Source of the DNA: Solimicrobium sp043758755
GTDB lineage: Bacteria > Pseudomonadota > Gammaproteobacteria > Burkholderiales > Burkholderiaceae_D
Length of the DNA: 64,000 nucleotides
Assembly: GCA_043758755.1 (NCBI GenBank)
Contig: JAYVMW010000016.1
Coordinates: 124,001-188,000 of the forward strand
Direction: 5' to 3'
The notes beneath the pieces are model-generated. The model was given only the letters and a program-made list of their open reading frames with translations, searched no databases and was not told the DNA's origin. Positions 44,874 through 52,674 of this stretch are shown here, one piece after another (the stretch's first letter is position 1; the number at the start of each line of letters is the position of its first letter). The position numbers and the translations under genes are program-made.

Positions 44874-44940
44874 ATGATAGAAAAACGTGGAATAACTATC
44901 CAATCAATTATTTGCAGTTATTGATATCGATTCGGATATC
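44874..44940 (-). promoter_or_regulatory. arabinose-island promoter 1 (ytfQ operon)
   Basis: Minus strand: GATATC-CGAATC-GATATC (44940-44923), AATAA, 8 bp, AATTGATTGGA (44909-44899), 19 bp, TATCAT (44879-44874). TTGGAT to TATCAT is an 18-bp-spaced -35/-10. Same order and spacings as promoters 2 and 3. Predicted start of transcription near 44867, 31 bp before the ytfQ ATG. Confidence 0.7.
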
Positions 44941-45038
44941 AGGAACAGATTTTTAATTTTAAATCCCCCTCTATCGTGGGCAACGCAAACGCGATTCAAC
45001 CCGGACAGTGCAATGCCTGATTTGAAGGCAGTTCCATA

Positions 45039-45055
45039 CTGATCACTGTGATCAG
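45039..45055. promoter_or_regulatory. perfect 17-bp palindrome of unknown owner
   Basis: CTGATCACTGTGATCAG, 8-bp arms around one T, lies about 100 bp upstream of promoter 1 and 50 bp beyond the stop of the truncated gene. It is not a CRP site (half-sites point the wrong way) and has no T tract. It looks like an operator or a recombination site. Confidence 0.4.
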
Positions 45056-45070
45056 AGTACTTTCCAAAAA

Positions 45071-45094
45071 AAAGCCCTGATTATTCAGGGCTTT
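45071..45094 (-). terminator. rho-independent terminator behind the truncated unknown gene
   Basis: AAAGCCCTGA-TTAT-TCAGGGCTTT, perfect 10-bp arms with a T tract on the minus strand (A run 45066-45073 on plus), 10 bp after the stop at 45105. Confidence 0.85.
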
Positions 45095-45104
45095 CGGCAC
45101 AACT

Positions 45105-45980
45105 TTACAGAGCAGGTCGCAGGTAGCAAAACAAAATGTCACCGGAATGCGGTCGCGCTTGTTCCAGCAAGCCTCTTATCGCCTCGGCACAATTCGGTAT
45201 ATCGGATAATTTAAATTTCTGTCCCGGATAGTTATCAAACGGAATAGGCATGTATTCCGACTTACCAACAGTCAATGCGTGCAGGACACGAGCCATAAAG
45301 AATACAAGAACGGACTGTGCATCTTTGGTGAATATTTTTCGAACGAATTCTTTTATCCAGTAACCTTCTACGCTGTACAATGGGACCAGCCGCTTTAATA
45401 TCTTTTCGCTTTGAGCAGGAGATAGGTTTTCTATCATCAACGCTTGATTGCTGTTCAACCACATCAGGTGTTCATCAGCTGCGGCTTCGCTGGCCTCAAA
45501 ATTGATGAAACCAACCAGATTGAGCGCAGCACCCCGGTTTTTTTGAGCCAGGTTTCCGAGCGCACCAGCCGCCATCTTAACTACAGCTCCAGATGCTGAT
45601 TCAACCAAAACTTTGATTGAATCAATGTCAAACTGCGAAAACCGGTCTTTCGGCAGAAATCGAGAATACGCCATCGCAACATGCAAGACAGCCGATTCAA
45701 CTTGTTCATCGAACGCCTTTTCAATGTATCGACGCGCTACGCTTGATGCGTCATGCAGCAGAATAGCCAATCCGGTGCCGACATACGGCGACATCGTTGC
45801 CCCATCATTAAACATTGACCGTTGAACCAATACCTCAGCGAATTCCGGTGATCTTGATACTATGGTGTGGATCAGTCCAAACGAATATTGATCTTGGCCA
45901 CTGGACGCGAAATTGATATCATCCAGGTTCCTCTTTAAATAATCATATAGTGCAATTGAGTCGGGATAGGCGGTTATGGG
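45105..45980 (-). pseudogene. unknown gene, 5' end lost at a deletion junction
   Basis: The frame is open from 45980 to the stop at 45105 but has no good start. The only early start candidate is a TTG at 45830, yet the sequence upstream of it (ALYDYLKRNLDDINFASSG...) reads as real protein. About 280 residues of mostly helical, HEAT-like character (SASGAVVKMAAGALGNLAQ, SPAQSEKILKRLVPLYS). I do not recognise the family. The frame enters the recombinase reading frame at 45943-45980, which marks the join. AT-richer than the flanks. Confidence 0.55.
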
Positions 45981-46911
45981 TCACAAATAGAAAAGGGCTT
46001 TTATTTGCACCAGGTATTTTTGCGCGCACATCCATCACATAGTTGCGGATTCGCTGGGCGAAAAATTTAGATATTGGTATGTCGCGTGGTAACGTCTTAG
46101 GAACTGGCTGTCGTTTTCTAGGATCGTAGGGATTATCGTGGCGCCGAACGACGGAGACTGTGCCACTTTGATAATCCACATCACCTATCTCTAACGCAAG
46201 AATCTCGCCAGAACGCATTCCGGTCTCGAATAGGAGTTCAAACATTATCGCGTTTCGCTTACGCACACCGGAATTCTTGAAGGGATTATCAATTGAATCT
46301 TCCTGGACCGTCTGCATCAATTTTTCAAACACAGCTGGAGGAGGAGCTTTAGCATTAGGATCATTTGCCATCCCACTCCTGCCTTGACCTTTCGGCTTTT
46401 GAGTAATGATTCGTTTCTTTAAATTATCTATCGCATCTGCCTGCGAGACGAAATCTGCCCTCTCCCTTAGCAATGTCCGAGCGGTGAAATGAAGAAATGC
46501 CGCGATATGAACTAGCCGATTGGCTGTATGGGCTTTTGATATGACAGGAAGATGGTGCGTGGATGTCGGATGGATTAAAGAAAGCTTACTTACCTTTCTT
46601 GTAATTGATGATTCATGCCATTTCCTCAAGCTCTGCGTATGGAGCAAGCAATGATCACGAATTGAAATAATATCGGTGTCTGAGAGAAATAAACCAACTC
46701 CTAATTCAGCAATAAGGTCTCTTTCATTAAACTCTTCCCACAACTTTAAGTGGATGATGTGGCGAACAGCATTCTCGATGGCCGTCTGCTTTAAATTTGA
46801 TCTGAGATTTTCTGTGACGTAGAGCGTGACCCAAAAGTCGGGAATTCCGTCAGTGTCCAAAAGCACGGGATACCGTTCACCACCAGCAAAAACCAGTTGC
46901 GCTATTCGCAT
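45943..46911 (-). pseudogene. tyrosine recombinase/integrase, 3'-truncated
   Basis: About 322 residues from the ATG at 46911. Box I is present (FELLFETGMRSGEILALEIGDV with the catalytic Arg), and the middle strand ends at SPFLFVTHNRLSR. The HxxR box and the nucleophile Tyr expected over the next 80 or so residues are absent, and the frame stops after a few unrelated residues. It cannot be an active recombinase unless completed elsewhere. Low GC suggests foreign origin. Confidence 0.75.
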
Positions 46912-47000
46912 CTCCACCACTCCTAGAACTTTTATTATCAACTAAAATAAAAATATAGATCCTAGAAGTTTTAAATCAACATTTTTATTTAAGAAAAAAT

Positions 47001-47024
47001 AAAAAAAGCCCGTATTTACGGGCT
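47001..47024 (-). terminator. rho-independent terminator of ssb
   Basis: AGCCCGTA-TT-TACGGGCT with seven T on the minus strand (A run 47001-47007 on plus), 40 bp after the ssb stop. Confidence 0.9.
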
Positions 47025-47063
47025 TATCTGTTTATTATCTACATAATACACTAAACGTACCCG

Positions 47064-47549
47064 TCAGAACGGAATGTCGTCATCCATATCCGAAAAGTTC
47101 GGTGCCGGACGGGATTGCGGTGCAGGGCGGGAAGGAGCCGGTGCGCTTGGGCGCTGGGCCGGAGCCGAACTCTGCTGCTGGTCATAGCCGTCATCCATGC
47201 TGGCGCTAGCACTCGGTTTGCCACCCAGCATTTGCATGGTGTCGGCACGAATATCGGTTGCGTATTTTTCCACGCCATCTTTGTCAGTGTATTTACGGGT
47301 ACGCAGGCTGCCTTCAACATAGACGGAAGAACCCTTTTTCAGATATTGGCCGGCAATTTCAGCCAGTTTGCCAAAGAACGTGACGCGATGCCACTCGGTG
47401 GATTCTTTCTTCTCGCCGGTCGTCTTGTCTTTCCAGCTGTCGGACGTTGCGACCGCAATGGTGGTCATTGCATCGCCGCTCGGCATATAACGTGTTTCCG
47501 GGTCGCGACCCAAATTGCCCAAAATGATCACTTTATTTACAGATGCCAT
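47064..47549 (-). CDS. ssb: single-stranded DNA-binding protein
   Basis: 161 residues. OB fold at about 1-110 (MASVNKVIILGNLGRDPETRY, WHRVTFFGKLAEIAGQYLKKG), a Pro/Ala/Ser/Gln-rich linker, and the acidic tail MDDDIPF that recruits replication and repair proteins. Divergent from uvrA, a common arrangement. I found no convincing LexA box in the 275-bp spacer. Confidence 0.97.
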   Translation of the reverse strand: MASVNKVIILGNLGRDPETRYMPSGDAMTTIAVATSDSWKDKTTGEKKESTEWHRVTFFGKLAEIAGQYLKKGSSVYVEGSLRTRKYTDKDGVEKYATDIRADTMQMLGGKPSASASMDDGYDQQQSSAPAQRPSAPAPSRPAPQSRPAPNFSDMDDDIPF

Positions 47550-47824
47550 GGTATCTCCTTCTTGGTTAATGGTAGTAGCGGCGCCGGGTATTAAATTTCA
47601 CTGATACTGAATGCACGCTACCAAACAGGTTTTTGGTTGCCTTTGATCTTTTTTGAACTCAAGCAGCGGCGATTATATGCCAGAGTTCAGATCACCTGAC
47701 GGTTTTGACAAAGATTTGCTGCGGTTCTGCGAAACCCGTTATAGTACCGGGTTCGCTGATCCACCTTTCAGCCATTGGCATATGCGCAACTTCAGCGCAG
47801 CACCTGCACTCGATCGAGCAAAAA

Positions 47825-50758
47825 ATGAGCAAAACCACAAAACCCGCTGCAAAGAAAACCACTGAAAAAACAACAGCCGCTGCATTGTCCACGCACCGCG
47901 ACAAACACGACATGATCCGCGTGCGCGGCGCCCGCACCCACAATCTGAAAAACATCAGTCTCGATCTGCCGCGCAACCAGCTCGTGGTGATCACCGGTTT
48001 GTCCGGCTCCGGCAAATCGTCGCTGGCGTTTGATACCCTGTATGCCGAAGGTCAGCGCCGTTATGTTGAATCACTGTCGGCGTACGCGCGCCAGTTTTTA
48101 CAGCTCATGGAAAAGCCCGATGTCGATCTGATTGAAGGTCTGTCGCCGGCCATTTCGATCGAACAGAAAGCCACCTCACACAATCCGCGTTCCACCGTCG
48201 GCACCGTTACCGAAATTCACGATTACCTGCGCCTGCTGTATGCGCGGGTCGGCACGCCCTACTGCCCGGATCACCCGGAAAATCCGCTGGCCGCCCAATC
48301 GGTGTCACAGATGGTGGATGCGGTACTGGCTATGCCGGACGATACGCGTCTGATGATACTGGCGCCAGTGGTGGCCAACCGCAAGGGCGAACATGTGGAT
48401 TTTTTTGAGCAGATGCAGGCCCAGGGTTTTGTGCGGTTCCGTTTGCAAAGCGGTACCTCGGCGGCAAAAATTGTGGAAATTGACGATTTGCCGAAACTAA
48501 AAAAAACCGAGAAGCACACTATCTCGGTGGTAGTCGATCGCATCAAGGTCAAAGCCGATATCAAACAGCGTCTGGCCGAATCGTTCGAGACTGCGCTGCG
48601 CCTGGCCGAAGGCCGCGCCATCGCCATGGAAATGGATACCGAGCGCGAGCATGTGTATTCCAACAAATTCGCCTGTCCGACCTGCGGTTATTCACTGCAG
48701 GAACTCGAGCCGCGCCTGTTTTCCTTCAACAATCCGATGGGTGCCTGCCCGGAATGCGACGGTCTGGGCCATATCGAATTTTTTGATCCGAAGCGCATCG
48801 TGGCATTCCCGAATCTGTCGCTGGCCTCCGGCGCAGTCAAAGGCTGGGACCGGCGCAACCAGTTCTATTTCCAGATGCTGTCCAATCTGGCCACCTTTTA
48901 CGAATTCGATATCGACACGCCGTTCGAGCAATTGCCCGAAGAGGCACAGCAGGTGATTCTGTACGGTTCCGGCAAACAGCACATTCCATTTACCTATATC
49001 AATGAGCGTGGCAAAACCGTCATCAAGGAACACAGCTTTGAAGGTGTGATCACCAATCTGCAACGCCGCTACCGCGAAACCGATTCGATGGCGGTCAAGG
49101 AAGAACTGGCCAAGTTCATCAATGAAAAAGAATGCCCGTCCTGCCACGGCGCGCGCTTGCGCGTGGAAGCGCGGTTTGTCAAAGTCGGATCTGGCAAACA
49201 GGAAAGTTCAATCTATGAAGTCAGCGCCCTGCCGCTGCGCGCCGCACTCAAGTTTTTTGAAACACTGAAACTGACCGGCGCCAAAAAAGAAATCGCTGAC
49301 CGCATCATCAAGGAAATCGCTTCGCGGCTGAAATTTCTGAACAATGTCGGGCTGGATTATCTGTCGCTGGACCGCAGTTCCGATACCCTGTCCGGTGGTG
49401 AAGCACAGCGTATCCGTCTGGCGTCGCAGATCGGCTCGGGACTGACCGGTGTCATGTATGTACTGGATGAACCGTCTATCGGTCTGCACCAGCGCGACAA
49501 TGACCGGCTGATCGGCACGCTGCAGCATCTGCGCGATATCGGCAACAGCGTGCTGGTCGTGGAGCACGATGAAGATGCAATCCGCTGCGCCGATTACGTG
49601 GTGGACATGGGACTGGGTGCCGGGGTGCACGGCGGTGAAGTGATTGCGGCCGGAACGCTGGAAGATATTCTGAGCTGCAAACGCTCGCTGACCGCGCAGT
49701 ACCTGAACGGCACCAAAAAAATTGCGCTGCCAAAAAAACGCATTGCTGTGAATCCGGAAAAAATGTTAACCATACGCGGGGCGACCGGCAACAATCTGAA
49801 AAAGGTGACGCTGGAGTTGCCGGTTGGCTTGCTCACCTGCGTGACCGGCGTTTCCGGTTCGGGCAAATCGACACTGATCAACGACACGCTGTATCTGGCT
49901 GCCGCGCATCACATTTATGGCTCGCATGCCGAACCCGCGGCCCATGAAAGCATCGCTGGCCTGAATCATTTTGATAAAGTCATTTCGGTGGATCAGGGTC
50001 CGATCGGACGCACCCCGCGCTCCAATCCGGCGACCTATACCGGCCTGTTTACGCCGATCCGCGATCTGTTCGCCACAGTGCCGTCCGCCAAGGAACGTGG
50101 CTACAGTGCCGGACGTTTTTCCTTCAACGTCAAGGGCGGCCGCTGTGAAGCCTGTCAGGGCGACGGCGTGATCAAGGTGGAAATGCATTTTCTGCCGGAC
50201 GTGTACGTACCGTGCGATGTCTGTCACGGCAAACGCTACAACCGCGAAACACTGGAAGTGCAGTACAAGGGAAAAAATATTCAGGAAGTGCTGGGCATGA
50301 CTGTCGAAGAAGCGCATGCATTCTTTTCTGCGGTGCCACTGATTGCCAGAAAACTGCAGACGCTGCTCGATGTCGGGCTGGGTTATATCCGGCTTGGTCA
50401 GAGTGCCACAACGCTGTCTGGCGGCGAAGCGCAGCGCGTGAAACTGTCGCTTGAATTATCCAAGCGTGACACCGGTCGGACCCTGTACATACTGGATGAA
50501 CCGACTACCGGTCTGCACTTCCATGATATCGATCTGCTGCTCAAGGTGATCCACCGCCTGCGCGATCAGGGCAATACCGTGGTGATCATTGAGCACAATC
50601 TGGACGTGATCAAAACCGCCGACTGGCTCATTGATCTGGGTCCGGAAGGTGGCGCCGGCGGCGGCCGGATTATTGCCACCGGTACACCGGAGCAGGTGGG
50701 TGCCAATCCGGACAGCGTGACTGGGGCGTATCTGTTGCCGCTGCTTGGCGTGGCCTAA
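47825..50758 (+). CDS. uvrA: excinuclease ABC subunit A
   Basis: 977 residues from the ATG at 47825; the frame is open further upstream but the extension overlaps promoter space and is not UvrA-like. Two ABC ATPase modules (Walker A GLSGSGKSSLAF and GVSGSGKSTLIN; signatures LSGGEAQRIRLA and LSGGEAQRVKLS) and two zinc modules (CPTC...CPEC, CEAC...CDVC). It has a Lys/Thr/Ala-rich N-terminal tail of about 30 residues before the core. Finds bulky DNA lesions for nucleotide excision repair. Its stop overlaps the stop of the convergent repeat-protein gene. Confidence 0.97.
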   Translation: MSKTTKPAAKKTTEKTTAAALSTHRDKHDMIRVRGARTHNLKNISLDLPRNQLVVITGLSGSGKSSLAFDTLYAEGQRRYVESLSAYARQFLQLMEKPDVDLIEGLSPAISIEQKATSHNPRSTVGTVTEIHDYLRLLYARVGTPYCPDHPENPLAAQSVSQMVDAVLAMPDDTRLMILAPVVANRKGEHVDFFEQMQAQGFVRFRLQSGTSAAKIVEIDDLPKLKKTEKHTISVVVDRIKVKADIKQRLAESFETALRLAEGRAIAMEMDTEREHVYSNKFACPTCGYSLQELEPRLFSFNNPMGACPECDGLGHIEFFDPKRIVAFPNLSLASGAVKGWDRRNQFYFQMLSNLATFYEFDIDTPFEQLPEEAQQVILYGSGKQHIPFTYINERGKTVIKEHSFEGVITNLQRRYRETDSMAVKEELAKFINEKECPSCHGARLRVEARFVKVGSGKQESSIYEVSALPLRAALKFFETLKLTGAKKEIADRIIKEIASRLKFLNNVGLDYLSLDRSSDTLSGGEAQRIRLASQIGSGLTGVMYVLDEPSIGLHQRDNDRLIGTLQHLRDIGNSVLVVEHDEDAIRCADYVVDMGLGAGVHGGEVIAAGTLEDILSCKRSLTAQYLNGTKKIALPKKRIAVNPEKMLTIRGATGNNLKKVTLELPVGLLTCVTGVSGSGKSTLINDTLYLAAAHHIYGSHAEPAAHESIAGLNHFDKVISVDQGPIGRTPRSNPATYTGLFTPIRDLFATVPSAKERGYSAGRFSFNVKGGRCEACQGDGVIKVEMHFLPDVYVPCDVCHGKRYNRETLEVQYKGKNIQEVLGMTVEEAHAFFSAVPLIARKLQTLLDVGLGYIRLGQSATTLSGGEAQRVKLSLELSKRDTGRTLYILDEPTTGLHFHDIDLLLKVIHRLRDQGNTVVIIEHNLDVIKTADWLIDLGPEGGAGGGRIIATGTPEQVGANPDSVTGAYLLPLLGVA

Positions 50759-52653
50759 TACGTTACGGTCAACTCTGCCGCCTGCGCATCCAACACCGCG
50801 AGAATTGTTTTCTGCACATCCGATGGCAACATCGGATGGCTGCTGACAATTATTTTTTCTTTTTCAAGGCATTGCGCAGTCATGTGTTTCGCAACGCCAT
50901 GATAGAGCTCCTTAATGCAACCGTACCAGTCTGCAAAGGCGGCTGAATCACATTCCACCGTCACCTCCTCTTTGGTTGTTACCCTGGTCCTGAGCCACTG
51001 AATGTTGGGAATTTCGGTCATGCTGCCAATGAGCCAATGTCGCACCAATGCAAACAGGGGCGGGTTGAACGGGCCGCGAGTTAATATTGTCGACAACGTT
51101 TGCGCCCTAAGCTTGTTGGACTGGTCGACAACCATGATTTTTCCCAGTTGACTGCGCAGTTCCTGCTCATCTAAGGGCGCGACAACGCCACAGGCAAAAT
51201 CAATAAAATTCAGTTTTTCGCCTTCACTCAAACTTTCGATGGCCAGAATGCCGCACAAATCGCCGCTCGCGGCCAGCACGCCGGCGTCAACAAAACTACC
51301 GTGCGACTGTGCCATTCCCAAATCGGTTAATGCCTTGCGTAACAGCTCGCGGCCCTGTTCCTTTTGCGCAGCAATCTGAAACGAGATGGAAACGGTGGCG
51401 CCAGCCAGCATAGCGGTCTTGATCGGGCTCAGGGCAGCCTGAAGATGTTCATTCAGAAGTTGTGCCGCCGGTGGTCCAATGCAGAGCTGGCTGTACATCA
51501 TCCCGATCTGCCGGGAACTGCAGGTGCGATGCGCACTCAGAATTTGCAGCAACAGCGCAGTGCGGTTTTTTGCCGACATGGCCGCACCGCCCAGTGCGAC
51601 GCGCAATCCATGCACCAGATCGCTCACCTGTTGCGGGCTGCAACGCCCATGCGCGGCCAGAATCTGTGTGATGAGTGCGTTGCGGTTTTCTGCTGTGATG
51701 GCAGCACCGCCGAGCGCCACGGTCAGGCCGCAAATCAAATGGCAAATCTGATCGTCGCTGCAGGTACCGTGCGCAGCCAGAATCTGCGACATCAGCGCGT
51801 TGCGGTTTTCTGCCGAAATGGCTTCGGCGCCGAGTGCCACAGCCAGTCCAAAAATCATATTTCCCACGTTGGCCGTACTGCGAACTGTACCGGCGCAGAG
51901 GATCTGCGCCAGCAGCGCATCGCGACATTCTGCAGTCATCGCCGCACTACCCAGTGCCGCTCCGAGACCCCGAAACAAAAGGTCGGTCAGCCTGCGGTTA
52001 CCGGGTTCATCCGCGGCCAGAATCTGGGTGGCCAGCGCGCTGCGATGCTGTTTTGGCATGGTCGCACCGCCCAGCGCCATTCCCAGTCCCGTCACCATCT
52101 TGCTGATCTCATCGTTATCGCATACCCCGACTGCGCCGAGAATGCGCGCGCTCAATGTATCGCGATGTTCGGCGCTCATGGTTGGGCCACCGAGTGCTCT
52201 GCCCAATCCGATCAGCAAACTGGCCAACTGTTGTTCGCCATATGTGCCATGCGCGTCCAGAATTTGCGTCATCAAATCCTCGCGGCATGCTGCGTTCATG
52301 GCCCAACCACCCAGGGCAACACCCAACACCCGGACCTTTTCGGTCATTTGGTGCGGCTCAAGGCCGGCACTGTTGCGAATGATCACCTGCATCCATCGTT
52401 TTGGATTCTTGTCATACCGAGCCCGATCTGTCACGACTGGTGTGGACGAAGCGCCCGACGATTCGGAGCGGTGTTCAGATTTGATCTGTTTGGGCGCGCC
52501 GGAAGGTGGCGATCCGGGATTGGGCTGCTTGCGTTTTTTCCCGCTCAAAGCCTTTAATGTGTGAAGCGTCGTGCTTGCCGGCACGGGTGTTGGTGGCTCG
52601 CCGGGCAACGCTGGCAATATCGAAGTGGACCTGAATGGGCTGGCAGGTTGCAT
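50755..52653 (-). CDS. 40-residue-repeat protein, 7 repeats (unknown family)
   Basis: 632 residues. Residues 1-99: Ser/Pro-rich, basic, probably disordered, with the cluster GKKRKQPN at 38-45. Residues 100-379: seven repeats of exactly 40 residues, pattern xxQIxxMIxGLxxALGGxxM then xAExRxALxxQILxAHxxCS, followed by a broken half repeat. Residues about 400-632: a non-repeat domain (LNFIDFACGVVAPLD, FADWYGCIKELYHGVAKHMT) shared with the neighbour. No signal peptide or membrane helix. Repeats look like a helical solenoid. Loosely reminiscent of SKWP and OPR repeats, which occur in effectors and RNA-binding proteins, but I cannot assign it. Second gene of a pair, 21 bp behind the longer paralogue. 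Confidence 0.85.
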   Translation of the reverse strand: MQPASPFRSTSILPALPGEPPTPVPASTTLHTLKALSGKKRKQPNPGSPPSGAPKQIKSEHRSESSGASSTPVVTDRARYDKNPKRWMQVIIRNSAGLEPHQMTEKVRVLGVALGGWAMNAACREDLMTQILDAHGTYGEQQLASLLIGLGRALGGPTMSAEHRDTLSARILGAVGVCDNDEISKMVTGLGMALGGATMPKQHRSALATQILAADEPGNRRLTDLLFRGLGAALGSAAMTAECRDALLAQILCAGTVRSTANVGNMIFGLAVALGAEAISAENRNALMSQILAAHGTCSDDQICHLICGLTVALGGAAITAENRNALITQILAAHGRCSPQQVSDLVHGLRVALGGAAMSAKNRTALLLQILSAHRTCSSRQIGMMYSQLCIGPPAAQLLNEHLQAALSPIKTAMLAGATVSISFQIAAQKEQGRELLRKALTDLGMAQSHGSFVDAGVLAASGDLCGILAIESLSEGEKLNFIDFACGVVAPLDEQELRSQLGKIMVVDQSNKLRAQTLSTILTRGPFNPPLFALVRHWLIGSMTEIPNIQWLRTRVTTKEEVTVECDSAAFADWYGCIKELYHGVAKHMTAQCLEKEKIIVSSHPMLPSDVQKTILAVLDAQAAELTVTY

Positions 52654-52674
52654 TGGCGTGTTCCTGTTGTTGGC

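Noticed and set aside
45039..45055. CRP site upstream of ytfQ
   Set aside because: The half-sites are TCAC...GTGA, inverted relative to the TGTGA...TCACA consensus.
47550..47824. LexA/SOS box between ssb and uvrA
   Set aside because: I looked for CTGT-N8-ACAG on both strands of the spacer and saw no acceptable match.
51364..52564. Long plus-strand frames opposite the repeat-protein genes
   Set aside because: Their repeats mirror those of the minus-strand proteins; composition is Cys/His/Arg-rich and there are no start signals.
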